DNA of 9,626 bases from Chloroflexota bacterium (GTDB lineage: Bacteria; Chloroflexota; Limnocylindria; Limnocylindrales; CSP1-4): assembly GCA_016200675.1 (NCBI GenBank), contig JACQEH010000082.1, positions 1 to 9,626 on the forward strand. Direction: 5' to 3'. Of this stretch, positions 1 to 6,453 are shown one piece after another (position 1 is the stretch's first letter; the number at the start of each line of letters is the position of its first letter). Position numbers and translations under genes: made by a program. The notes under the pieces are model-generated. The model worked only from the letters and a program-made list of their open reading frames with translations. It searched no databases and had not been told where the DNA came from.

Positions 1-184
1 AGAGGTAGCCGGCCATCGAGACGTCGGGCGCCAGGAGGAGGAGCGCGAAGAGCCACCACGGACCCCCGAGCGCGACCCAGGCCGCGGTCCCGCCGACGAG
101 CGCCGTGGCTCCCTCGGCCCGGAGCCAGCGCCGGACCCAGGGCGTGGTCGCCTCGCGATCGAGGGCGGGCACGACCTCAGGCAC
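1..184 (-). CDS. DUF4260 family membrane protein (5' part only)
   Basis: The first 61 residues are visible, and the gene runs off the left edge. From the GTG start at 184 the protein opens with a charged segment containing WVRRWLRAEG (residues 16-25). A hydrophobic helix follows (about 26-50) with GGPWWLFALLLLAPD, then SMAGYL. The helix followed by LLLLAPDxSMxGYL is the hallmark N-terminal pattern of DUF4260 proteins, small integral membrane proteins of unknown function. The GTG start lies inside the end of the upstream DUF2277 gene: GTGCCTGA contains both the start and that gene's TGA, an 8-base overlap. This indicates translational coupling and a two-gene operon. A second GTG at 172 is a possible alternative start. 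Family assignment rests on recalled motif similarity; no function is proposed. Confidence 0.75.
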   Translation of the reverse strand, partial: MPEVVPALDREATTPWVRRWLRAEGATALVGGTAAWVALGGPWWLFALLLLAPDVSMAGYL

Positions 185-473
185 GCGAGGCCGTCAGCGC
201 CGTGGTGTGGACGTGGGCCCCGGCGCCGCGCGCCCGGCCACTGCCGGGCGTCCGGCGATCCGGGCCGACCTCGACCTCGACGGCCATCGCCTCCAGCAGC
301 CGACGGGAGGCGGCGGCGACCTCCTCGATCGCCGAATCGAAGGCCTCCGCGTTGCGCGCCGAGGGCGCCCGATAGCCGCTGACCTTTCGGACGAACTGAC
401 GGGCTGCCGCCTCGATCTCACCGGTCGTGGTCGCCGTCTCGGACCGACGGAGGGTCTTGATGCTCCTGCACAT
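177..473 (-). CDS. DUF2277 family small protein
   Basis: This is a 98-residue protein beginning MCRSIKTLRR. It continues with an acidic helix (EIEAAARQFVRKVSGYRAPS, about residues 19-38) and a second helix (NAEAFDSAIEEVAAASRRLLEAM, about 41-63). The MCRxIKTLR start, the ARQFVRKVSGxRxPS block and the AF..A...VA.A...LL helix are diagnostic of DUF2277, a small soluble family of unknown function. The family core normally ends near residue 70; here a low-complexity Arg/Gly/Ala tail of about 28 residues follows. No Shine-Dalgarno sequence precedes the ATG. Instead a TACGCT hexamer ends 6 nt upstream, suggesting a leaderless mRNA. The 3' end overlaps the DUF4260 start by 8 bases, so the two are probably co-transcribed and coupled. 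Confidence 0.9.
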   Translation of the reverse strand: MCRSIKTLRRSETATTTGEIEAAARQFVRKVSGYRAPSARNAEAFDSAIEEVAAASRRLLEAMAVEVEVGPDRRTPGSGRARGAGAHVHTTALTASRA

Positions 474-479
474 GGCGGG

Positions 480-485
480 AGCGTA
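480..485 (-). promoter_or_regulatory. Predicted -10 element of the DUF2277/DUF4260 operon
   Basis: On the minus strand TACGCT (TANNNT type) is followed by six bases (CCCGCC) and the ATG at 473. Transcription would start at or within a base or two of the ATG, giving a leaderless message. No convincing -35 box was seen. Confidence 0.45.
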
Positions 486-489
486 GCGT
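484..489 (+). promoter_or_regulatory. Candidate -10 element of the channel-like gene, overlapping the divergent -10
   Basis: TAGCGT on the plus strand shares the TA at 484-485 with the minus-strand TACGCT, so one AT step could serve divergent transcription. A second candidate, TACGCT at 498-503, lies 14 bases further on. Either would give a leader of a few tens of bases before the GTG at 536, which agrees with that gene having a strong Shine-Dalgarno sequence. Which hexamer is used cannot be decided by eye. Confidence 0.35.
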
Positions 490-524
490 GTCGGGTACGC
501 TCACGCGCCAGCGACGGCGTTGCA

Positions 525-532
525 GAGGAGGG
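525..532 (+). promoter_or_regulatory. Ribosome binding site that sets the start of the channel-like gene
   Basis: GAGGAGGG ends three bases before the GTG at 536. This strong purine tract favours 536 over the in-frame GTG at 488, which has no Shine-Dalgarno sequence and would add 16 Arg/Cys-rich residues that do not look like a natural N-terminus. Confidence 0.75.
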
Positions 533-535
533 TGC

Positions 536-1633
536 GTGGATCCGGAGGTGGCCCTGCGAGCTGCGGCCGCGATCCTCGGGGCGCTTGTTGCCGCGCGGGC
601 CCTCTACTCCGCGATCCGGACGATCATCCTCCCCCGGAGCTCCAACGACTGGGTCACCCGGGTGGCCTTCATCGCGGTCCGGGCGGTCCTCGATCTCATC
701 GCCCCACCGAAGCGACCGTACGCCTGGCGCGATCGCGTCTTCGCCTACTTCGGCCCGGTCGGGCTGCTCGCGGCGGCGCTGACGTGGATCCTGCTGGTCT
801 TCGCGGGCTTCACACTCCTCTTCTGGGGCACGGGCACGACCACATTGGGCCAAGCGGCCCGCGAGAGCGGCTCCGCCCTGCTGACGCTGGGCTTCTACTC
901 CCCGCCCGGCGGCATCCAGACCGCGCTGACGTTCATCGAGGCCGTCCTGGGGCTCGGGCTCGCCGCTCTCCTCGTCACCTACCTGCCCACGATCCACGGC
1001 GCCTTCTCGCGGCGCGAGGTCGCGGTCAACCTCCTGGAGGTCCGGGCGGACAGCCCCGCGTCGGCCGTCGCGATGCTCGAGCGCTACCAGCGCCTGGGTC
1101 GATGGGACGCCCTGCACCTCGAGTGGGAGCGATGGGAGGTCTGGTTCGCCGAGCTCGAGGAGAGCCACACCTCCATCGCCGCGCTGGCCTTCTATCGCTC
1201 GACACGGGCGACCAACTCGTGGATCACCGCCGCCGGAGCCGTGATGGACGCCGCCGCGCTGAGCCGATCCCTGCTCGACATCCCGAGGGACGTGCAGGCC
1301 GACCTTGCCATCCGGGCCGGCTTCGTGGCCCTTCGCTCGATCGCCGATTTCTTCGGCATCGCCTACGACCCGCACCCGGCCCAGGGCGACCCGACGAGCG
1401 TGACCCGCGAGAAGTTCGACCTCGCCGCCTTCGAGCTCGAGGCCGCCGGCCTGCCCCTGAAGGAGGATCGCGATCAGGCCTTCCGGGACTTCAACGGCTG
1501 GCGCGTCAACTACGACCGGACGCTGCTCGCGATCTCGCGGCTGATCGTGGCTCCGGTTGCCCACTGGAATGGCACCTCCGAGCGCGAGTCCCTGGGCCGA
1601 GTCCAGCTCAACCAGCGGCGGCGCACCGCCTGA
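536..1633 (+). CDS. Membrane protein resembling two-TM (potassium-type) ion channels, with a large cytoplasmic domain
   Basis: With the GTG at 536 the protein has 365 residues. Hydrophobic segments are at about 5-32, 75-97 and 128-150. Between the last two lies a short amphipathic stretch, SGSALLTLGFYSPPG (111-125), in the place of a pore helix and selectivity filter. The order TM, pore loop with T-L-G-F, TM is that of two-TM potassium channels, whose filter reads TVGYG; here the last glycine is replaced, so conduction is uncertain. After the final TM comes LPTIHGAFSRREVAVNLLEVRADSPASAVAMLERY, a block I associate with a conserved family of channel-like bacterial proteins. The C-terminal half (about 155-365) is soluble and helical, with many Trp and acidic residues and no recognised enzyme motif. 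It may be a regulatory or assembly domain. The gene is divergent from DUF2277 and probably monocistronic. Topology is well supported; channel function is inference. Confidence 0.7.
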   Translation: MDPEVALRAAAAILGALVAARALYSAIRTIILPRSSNDWVTRVAFIAVRAVLDLIAPPKRPYAWRDRVFAYFGPVGLLAAALTWILLVFAGFTLLFWGTGTTTLGQAARESGSALLTLGFYSPPGGIQTALTFIEAVLGLGLAALLVTYLPTIHGAFSRREVAVNLLEVRADSPASAVAMLERYQRLGRWDALHLEWERWEVWFAELEESHTSIAALAFYRSTRATNSWITAAGAVMDAAALSRSLLDIPRDVQADLAIRAGFVALRSIADFFGIAYDPHPAQGDPTSVTREKFDLAAFELEAAGLPLKEDRDQAFRDFNGWRVNYDRTLLAISRLIVAPVAHWNGTSERESLGRVQLNQRRRTA

Positions 1634-1643
1634 TCGGACGGAT

Positions 1644-1674
1644 CGAGGTCCCCGCGATTCCGAGGTCTCCGCGA
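1644..1674 (+). repeat. 14-bp direct repeat with 17-bp period upstream of tnaA
   Basis: CGAGGTCCCCGCGA (1644-1657) recurs as CGAGGTCTCCGCGA (1661-1674), one mismatch in 14. It lies in the 93-bp gap between the channel-like gene and tnaA, 40-70 bp before the predicted tnaA -10 box. It could be a pair of regulator half-sites, or chance similarity in GC-rich DNA. Confidence 0.35.
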
Positions 1675-1714
1675 CCCGCCAGGCGCCTCACCGATTCGGA
1701 ATGCGACACCGACG

Positions 1715-1720
1715 TACCAT
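1715..1720 (+). promoter_or_regulatory. Predicted -10 element of tnaA (leaderless)
   Basis: TACCAT is followed by six bases (CGGCTC) and the GTG at 1727, which has no Shine-Dalgarno sequence. The spacing places the transcription start at the start codon. No tnaC-like leader peptide gene fits between this hexamer and the start, so the E. coli attenuation mechanism is not expected here. Confidence 0.45.
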
Positions 1721-1726
1721 CGGCTC

Positions 1727-2990
1727 GTGGACCGCTGGAAGACCATCGTCGAGCCGTTCCGGATCCATTCCGTCGAGCCGGTCCGGATGACGTCCGTCGG
1801 GGAGCGCCAGCGGGCCCTGGAGCTGGCCGGCTACAACCTCTTCAACCTCCACGCCGACGACGTCCTCATCGACCTGCTCACGGACTCCGGCACCGGCGCG
1901 ATGTCCCGCGACCAGTGGGCGGCCATCCAGCACGGCGACGAGTCGTACGCCGGCTCGCCGTCGTGGTTCGCCTTCCTCGCGAGCGTCCAGGCGCTCTTCC
2001 CCTTCCGGCACGTGATCCCCACCCACCAGGGCCGGGCCGCCGAGAAGATCCTCTTCTCGGTCATCGGCGGACCCGGGAAGCTGATCCCGAACAACACCCA
2101 CTTCGACACGACGCGGGCCAACGTCGAGGCCAGCGGCGCGGAGGCGGTGGACCTCGTGATTCCCGAGGGCCGCGACCCGGCGGCCATCCACCCCTTCAAG
2201 GGCAACATGGACGTGGTGGCCCTGGACGACTTCCTGACCACGCATCCGGGTGCGGTCCCGGTGGTCTTCGTGACCATCACCAACAACTCCGGCGGCGGCC
2301 AGCCCGTCTCCCTCGAGAACCTCCGCACCGTGCGGGCGATCTGCGACCGCCACGGCGTGCCGCTCTTCCTGGACGGCTGCCGCTTCGCCGAGAACGCCTG
2401 GTTCATCAAGCTTCGCGAGCCCGGCCAGGCCGGCCGGTCCATCCCGGACATCGTCCGCGAGATCGCCTCGCTCGCCGACGGCATGACGATGTCGGCGACG
2501 AAGGACGGCCTGGCCAACATCGGCGGCTGGCTGGCCATGAACGACGACCGCCTCGCCGAGCAGTGCCGCAACCTCCTGATCCTGACCGAGGGCTTCGTGA
2601 CCTACGGGGGCCTCGCCGGCCGCGACCTCGAGGCCATCGCCCAGGGCCTCCGCGAGGTGGTGGACGAGGACTACCTGCGCTACCGGATCCGCTCCACGGC
2701 CTACCTCGGCGACGCCCTCGACGCGTCGGGGGTGCCGATGGTCAAGCCCTTCGGCGGCCACGCCATCTACCTAGACGCGCGGGCCCTCCTGCCGCACGTC
2801 CCGCCCCGCCCCGATGGACCTCGTGCGCCTCGCGATTCCGCGCCGGACCTACACCCAGAGCCACATCGACTACGTCATCGAGGTGGTCCGCCATGTGGCC
2901 TCGCGCGCGGCGGACCTGCGCGGGATGCGGATCACCCACGCGCCGGCGGCGCTGCGCCACTTCACGGCAAGGTTCGAACCGCTCGCCTGA
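1727..2990 (+). pseudogene. tnaA: Tryptophanase (tryptophan indole-lyase), disrupted by internal deletion and frameshift
   Basis: An intact enzyme would be a PLP-dependent beta-eliminating lyase that splits L-tryptophan to indole, pyruvate and ammonia in the cytoplasm. Residues 1-360 from the GTG at 1727 align with the family throughout: THQGRAAE (99-106, cofactor phosphate loop), NNTHFDTTR (122-130), LFLDGCRFAENAW (213-225) and the Schiff-base lysine K259 in SATKDGLANIGGW. After GGHAIYLDARALLPHVPP the frame fails at about 2801-2813. The C-terminus resumes in another frame at 2814 (MDLVRLAIPRRTYTQSHIDY) and ends correctly at 2988-2990 after RHFTARFEPLA. Compared with remembered E. coli TnaA (471 residues), about 40 residues (roughly 116 bp) are missing. 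The His in RHFTA corresponds to His463 of TnaA, where tyrosine phenol-lyase has Phe, favouring tryptophanase. As written, translation continues out of frame to 3007, giving a 426-residue protein without the true C-terminus. Confidence 0.85.
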
Positions 2991-3002
2991 CGCGCCGGGG
3001 GC

Positions 3003-3008
3003 GATGAT
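3003..3008 (+). promoter_or_regulatory. Weak candidate -10 element before the DNA glycosylase gene
   Basis: GATGAT (four matches to TATAAT) lies six bases before the GTG at 3015, the same spacing as the other leaderless candidates here. The gene also sits only 24 bp after the tnaA stop, so read-through from tnaA is an alternative. Confidence 0.3.
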
Positions 3009-3014
3009 TGCGGG

Positions 3015-3944
3015 GTGCCACGCCGTCGGATCGAGCTCCGGGATCCCGTGGATCTTCGGGTCGTCCTCGGACCGCACGTCCGCGGCCGCGGCGATCCGAC
3101 CGGGCGGCTGTCCGCCCGATCCGCGAGCCGGGCAACCAGGACGCCCGACGGCCCCGCGACGCTCCTCGTCGAGCTCCGGGGATCAAGCGCCGAGGCGGAG
3201 GCCTGGGGCCCGGGCGCGGACCGCGTGCTCGACGGGCTGCCGGCGCTCCTCGGCCTCCTCGACGACCCGGCGGGATTCGACCCGTCACTCCACCCGTTGA
3301 TCGCCGATCTCGCGCGGCGACGGCCGACCCTCCGGATCGGCTGGACCGGGGCCGTGTTCGAGGCCCTCTTCCCGGCCGTCCCGGAGCAGAAGGTCACGGG
3401 CATGGAGGCGAGCGGCGCGATTCGCGGGCTCGTCCGCGACCTTGGGGAGCCGGCCCCCGGACCAATGGCGGCGGCCCAGGGCCTCCGCCTCCAGCCCGCA
3501 CCTGAGCTCCTGGCCACGCTCCCCTACTACGCCTTCCATCCCTACGGGCTCGAGCAGCGGCGCGCCGAGACCCTTCGTCGGGCAGCGGCCGCTGCAGCGA
3601 AGCTGGAGCACCTCGCGGACCTGCCCGGCAGCCGCGCCGTCGTCGGCGCGGCTGCGTCGGCTGCCCTGCGCACGATCCCGGGGGTCGGCCCCTGGACCGC
3701 GGCCGAGGTGACGTTCCGGGCCCTCGGGGATCCCGATGCCGTGAGCGTCGGCGACTTCCACCTCAAGAACCTCGTCGCCTTCGCCCTGGCCGGCGCGCCC
3801 CGGGGCACCGACGAGGGGATGGTCGCCCTCCTCGAGCCGTGGCGCGGCCACCGCGCGCGCGTCATCCGCCTCCTGGAGCTCAGCGGGCTGTCGGCCCCGC
3901 GCTATGGTCCTCGCTTCGCGCCGATCGACCGCCGGACGATGTGA
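3015..3944 (+). CDS. DNA-3-methyladenine glycosylase II (AlkA-like, HhH-GPD superfamily)
   Basis: This 309-residue enzyme should excise alkylated purines from DNA as the first step of base excision repair. The helix-hairpin-helix is clear at about 219-230 (TIPGVGPWTAAE). It is followed by the catalytic aspartate D247 in DAVSVGDFHLKN, the position of Asp238 in E. coli AlkA. Upstream, FPAVPEQKVTGMEA (119-132) matches the conserved helix that opens the glycosylase core (AlkA has a QxVSxxxA segment there). Residues 1-110 form a less conserved N-terminal domain, as in AlkA. No iron-sulfur cysteine cluster is present at the C-terminus, unlike EndoIII or MutY, which supports AlkA. The GTG start is chosen because the family-like sequence begins at once and no closer start is available. 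It lies just downstream of disrupted tnaA and ends 16 bp from the convergent methyltransferase gene. No Ada-type regulator was found nearby. Confidence 0.85.
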   Translation: MPRRRIELRDPVDLRVVLGPHVRGRGDPTGRLSARSASRATRTPDGPATLLVELRGSSAEAEAWGPGADRVLDGLPALLGLLDDPAGFDPSLHPLIADLARRRPTLRIGWTGAVFEALFPAVPEQKVTGMEASGAIRGLVRDLGEPAPGPMAAAQGLRLQPAPELLATLPYYAFHPYGLEQRRAETLRRAAAAAAKLEHLADLPGSRAVVGAAASAALRTIPGVGPWTAAEVTFRALGDPDAVSVGDFHLKNLVAFALAGAPRGTDEGMVALLEPWRGHRARVIRLLELSGLSAPRYGPRFAPIDRRTM

Positions 3945-3960
3945 CGGCCCCGCAACGCGG

Positions 3961-4911
3961 TCAGGCGGAGGTGCCGAGCGCCCGTCCCATGGCCGCGAGA
4001 TGGAGCGGCGTCGAGCCGCAGCAGGCGCCGATGATCGATGCCCCGGCCTCCCGAATGTCGATGGCGTAGGCGGCCATGGCCTCGGGTGCCGCCCGGTAGA
4101 CGGCCTTCATGTCGACGAGCTCGGGCATCCCGGCATTGGACTTGCCGACCAGGACGACATCGGGTTCGACGGCGCGCATCTTCGCGACCACCGGAATGAG
4201 CTCGTCGGGCCCGTTGCCGCAGTTGCCGCCGATGGCGTCGGCGCCCCATGCGGCCAGGGCGTGGACGGCGCGCTCGGGCGTGACGCCCATCATCGTGTGG
4301 CCGCGCGTGTCGAAGGTCATCGTCGTGATGAGGGGGATCGAGGGGGCGACCTGGCGGACGCCGCTGACCGCCGCGTGGATCTCCTCGAGATCCGACATCG
4401 TCTCGATCCAGATCAGGTCCACGCCGCCAGCCACGAGCGCGGCGGCCTGCTCCGCAAAGACGTCCACCGCCTCGCCGAAGTCGAGGGTCCCGATCGGCAT
4501 CATGATCGAGCCGGACGGCCCGATGTCGCCCGCCACGAGCGCGCCGCCACCGGCCGCGTCGACCTCGGCCCGCAGGATCAGGGCGGCCATCTGGTTCAGC
4601 TCGGCGACGCGGGACTCGTTGCCGTGGAGGCTGAGGCGAAGGCGATTGCCGCCGAAGGTGTTGGTCAGGAGGACCCGCGAGCCGGCATCGAGATAACCGC
4701 GGTGGATCCGCCGGATGACGTCCGGCTGGGTGAGGTTCCAGATCTCGGGCGGATCGCCGAACTGGAGGCCGGACGCGAAGAGCATCGTGCCCATGGCGCC
4801 GTCGGCGAGGGTCGTCGCGCCGGCGTGCACGGCCGCCTCCCAGCGAGCGCGCTGGACGACCGGCGGAACCGGTCCCGGCGCACTTCCCTGGGCGATGCCA
4901 TCGTCCGTCAC
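3961..4911 (-). CDS. Homocysteine S-methyltransferase family protein (BHMT / MetH N-terminal type)
   Basis: This 316-residue cytoplasmic enzyme should transfer a methyl group to homocysteine to form methionine. It is a single (beta/alpha)8 barrel. ADGAMGTMLFASG (36-48) is the family's N-terminal signature, LLTNTFGGNRLRL (81-93) the next conserved strand, and GALVAGDIGPSG (123-134) another. The zinc ligands are C231 in GGNCGNGPDEL and the C297-C298 pair in GACCGSTP, so the active site is complete. There are no folate- or cobalamin-binding domains, so it is not a full MetH. The methyl donor may be betaine, S-methylmethionine or a partner corrinoid protein; sequence alone does not say. The GTG at 4911 is preceded by AGGGGAGG six bases away, a strong Shine-Dalgarno sequence. 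An in-frame open stretch continues upstream but overlaps another gene and is not coding. Confidence 0.9.
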   Translation of the reverse strand: MTDDGIAQGSAPGPVPPVVQRARWEAAVHAGATTLADGAMGTMLFASGLQFGDPPEIWNLTQPDVIRRIHRGYLDAGSRVLLTNTFGGNRLRLSLHGNESRVAELNQMAALILRAEVDAAGGGALVAGDIGPSGSIMMPIGTLDFGEAVDVFAEQAAALVAGGVDLIWIETMSDLEEIHAAVSGVRQVAPSIPLITTMTFDTRGHTMMGVTPERAVHALAAWGADAIGGNCGNGPDELIPVVAKMRAVEPDVVLVGKSNAGMPELVDMKAVYRAAPEAMAAYAIDIREAGASIIGACCGSTPLHLAAMGRALGTSA

Positions 4912-4917
4912 CTGGAG

Positions 4918-4943
4918 CCTCCCCTGCTGTCCCGCACAGGGTA
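4918..4943 (-). promoter_or_regulatory. Predicted -10 element and Shine-Dalgarno of the methyltransferase gene
   Basis: On the minus strand TACCCT (4943-4938) would give a transcript starting near 4931 with a leader of about 20 nt. That leader holds AGGGGAGG (4925-4918), six bases before the GTG. It differs from the leaderless promoters nearby. There is no room for a SAM or SAH riboswitch between this hexamer and the start; transcription from the gene at 4988 would be the alternative. Confidence 0.45.
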
Positions 4944-4987
4944 TCGCAGGACCTCGCCGGACTCCGTCGGGCCCGCGGATCCCATCG

Positions 4988-5278
4988 TCAGGCTGCTTCC
5001 TCTTCGTTGCCGTCCCGGCCACGCCCGTCGTCGCCACGCACGGCGCCCGTGCCGTGGACGTCGGACCAGGCCCGGACGGCGTCGGCGAGGGCGATCGAGT
5101 CGGGGCGCACGGCGAGGCGGTCGTCGAGGCCGCGCATCCCGCTGCCGAGCTCGGCGATGCGGCCGCGGTAGGCGGGCTTGTCGCCGTTCGTCCGCCCGGT
5201 CGGCGGGTAGACGTCGAAGTAGCCCTCGGTGCTGACGACGACCGTCGCGGTCGGCGAGGTGAAGGAGGTTCGAGACAT
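4988..5278 (-). CDS. Small hypothetical protein (96 residues)
   Basis: I do not recognise this family. The ATG at 5278 opens MSRTSFTSPTATVVVSTEGYFDVYPPTGRTNGDKPAYRGRI; the first 25 residues look like beta strands. A helical segment follows (about 52-75, LDDRLAVRPD then SIALADAVRAWSDVHG), and the tail is Asp/Glu/Arg/Gly-rich and probably disordered. No signal peptide, TM segment or cysteine is present. Coding is supported by third-position GC bias, by a sensible protein with balanced hydrophobic residues, and by its fit between neighbours: divergent from the phosphoesterase gene and 76 bp upstream of the methyltransferase gene on the same strand. There is no Shine-Dalgarno sequence; a poor hexamer (TCGGAT) lies 7 nt before the ATG. 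An open frame extends far upstream but over the phosphoesterase gene, so ATG 5278 is preferred. Confidence 0.6.
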   Translation of the reverse strand: MSRTSFTSPTATVVVSTEGYFDVYPPTGRTNGDKPAYRGRIAELGSGMRGLDDRLAVRPDSIALADAVRAWSDVHGTGAVRGDDGRGRDGNEEEAA

Positions 5279-5409
5279 CGCGGGAATCCGATCCGTCGCG
5301 CGCTGCGGACCGGCAAATGAAAGCCCGGCGATGGCGACTGTGCCCCCACCATCGGGCCGCGGAGCGGATCCGTCAAACGCCGCCCGGCCCGCGACCGCGC
5401 CGACGAGGG

Positions 5410-5415
5410 TAGCCT
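5410..5415 (+). promoter_or_regulatory. Predicted -10 element of the phosphoesterase operon (leaderless)
   Basis: TAGCCT is followed by seven bases and the ATG at 5423, with no Shine-Dalgarno sequence. It sits in the 144-bp divergent gap (5279-5422). No -35 box or other convincing element was seen in the rest of that gap. Confidence 0.45.
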
Positions 5416-5422
5416 GACGCCG

Positions 5423-6433
5423 ATGGGCAGGGCCACAGACCGATCGCCGCGCCGCTTCCAGGGACCCGCGATGGTGGCCATCATCCTGGCCCTGGCTGCG
5501 TGTGCTGGGCCGTCCGGGCCCTCGGGATCGGTGGCGGCCACCTCCGACGCGGCCGCGACCGGGCCGGCGGTGAGCCGCTCCGCCGAACCGCCACCGACGA
5601 GCCCACCGCCGTCGGCCGTGCCCACGGCCGTTCCGGCGATCCTCGTCGGCGCCGGCGACATCGCCTCCTGCAGCTCGTCCGGCGACGAGGCGACTGCCGC
5701 GCTCCTCGCCGGCCTCGCGGGCACCGACGGGACGGTCTTCACCGCGGGCGACAACGTGTACGACAATGGCACCGCCCGCGAGTTCCACGATTGCTACGCC
5801 CCGACGTGGGGCAGCGAGCTGGCGAGGACGCTGCCCGCGCCCGGCAACCACGACTACAACACCGCCCACGCGGCGGGCTACTTCGCCTACTTTGGGGGCA
5901 CGGCCGGTGATCCCGGCGAGGGCTGGTACGCCCGCGACGTGGGCGCCTGGCGGATCTACGTCCTGAACAGCAACTGCTGGGCGGTCGGCGGCTGCGGAGC
6001 AGGATCGGCGCAGGAGCAATGGCTTCGTGCGGACCTTGCCGCCAACCCGCGCGCCTGCGTCCTGGCCATCTGGCATCAGCCGCGCTTCAGCTCCGGCGAG
6101 CACGGCAGCAGCACCGCGACCAGCGCCCTCTGGCAGGCCCTCGCGGACGCCGGGGCCGAGATCGTGGTGAACGGCCACGACCACGATTACGAGCGCTTCG
6201 CCCCGCAGACCGTCGACGGCGCCGCCGACCCGAAGGGGCTCGTGGAATTCGTCGTCGGGACCGGTGGACGCAGCCACTATGCGTTCCGGACCACCGCCGC
6301 CAACAGCGTCATCAGGAACGGCGACACCTATGGCGTCATCGACTTCACGCTGTACCCTGCCTCGTGGTCGTTCTCGTTCGTGCCGGTCGAGGGCGGCACC
6401 TTCACCGATGCTGGCTCGGGCACGTGCCATTGA
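5423..6433 (+). CDS. Secreted lipoprotein metallophosphoesterase (calcineurin-like)
   Basis: This is a 336-residue extracytoplasmic phosphoesterase. A basic N-region (RRF at 10-12), a hydrophobic core (17-26) and the lipobox LAAC with Cys27 mark a lipoprotein signal peptide. A Ser/Thr/Pro/Ala-rich linker follows (28-72). The catalytic domain shows the full two-metal motif series in order: GDI (78-80), GDNVYDNG (109-116), GNHDY (141-145), the histidine of IWHQPRF (216-222) and GHDHDYER (251-258). The GDNxY and GHDHxYER forms are those of acid-phosphatase-like members. Possible disulfide partners are C83, C124, C185, C191 and C212. The substrate is unknown; phosphomonoesters from the environment are likely. 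The ATG at 5423 fits the leaderless promoter and supplies the positive N-region; ATG 5471 would leave the signal peptide without basic residues. It is probably co-transcribed with the TfoX-like gene 20 bp downstream. Confidence 0.9.
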   Translation: MGRATDRSPRRFQGPAMVAIILALAACAGPSGPSGSVAATSDAAATGPAVSRSAEPPPTSPPPSAVPTAVPAILVGAGDIASCSSSGDEATAALLAGLAGTDGTVFTAGDNVYDNGTAREFHDCYAPTWGSELARTLPAPGNHDYNTAHAAGYFAYFGGTAGDPGEGWYARDVGAWRIYVLNSNCWAVGGCGAGSAQEQWLRADLAANPRACVLAIWHQPRFSSGEHGSSTATSALWQALADAGAEIVVNGHDHDYERFAPQTVDGAADPKGLVEFVVGTGGRSHYAFRTTAANSVIRNGDTYGVIDFTLYPASWSFSFVPVEGGTFTDAGSGTCH

Positions 6434-6453
6434 CCATCCACCGGAGATCAGCC

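Noticed and set aside
488..535. GTG 488 as start of the channel-like protein
   Set aside because: No Shine-Dalgarno sequence, and it adds an Arg/Cys-rich stretch; GTG 536 has GAGGAGGG just upstream.
194..1564. Long minus-strand open frame over the channel-like gene
   Set aside because: Antisense to a gene with clear TM segments; composition is Arg/Gly/Glu-rich with no family motif.
1727..2990. Tyrosine phenol-lyase instead of tryptophanase
   Set aside because: The C-terminal RHFTA has His where phenol-lyase has Phe. The segment with the phenol-binding Arg is deleted, so the alternative is disfavoured but not fully excluded.
520..3300. Very long plus-strand open frame of over 900 codons
   Set aside because: It crosses the channel-like gene and tnaA in another frame and is Arg/Pro/Gly-rich low-complexity sequence, the usual shadow in high-GC DNA.
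3945..3960. Terminator between the convergent glycosylase and methyltransferase genes
   Set aside because: Only 16 bp with a 4-bp CCGC/GCGG pairing and no U-tract; too weak to call.
3904..5235. Long plus-strand open frame antisense to the methyltransferase
   Set aside because: The minus-strand frame holds all catalytic motifs of homocysteine S-methyltransferase; this frame has none and ends in an Arg-rich run.
5447..5467. Twin-arginine export signal in the phosphoesterase
   Set aside because: PRRFQG has the arginine pair but not the spacing of the S-R-R-x-F-L-K consensus; a standard lipoprotein signal explains it.
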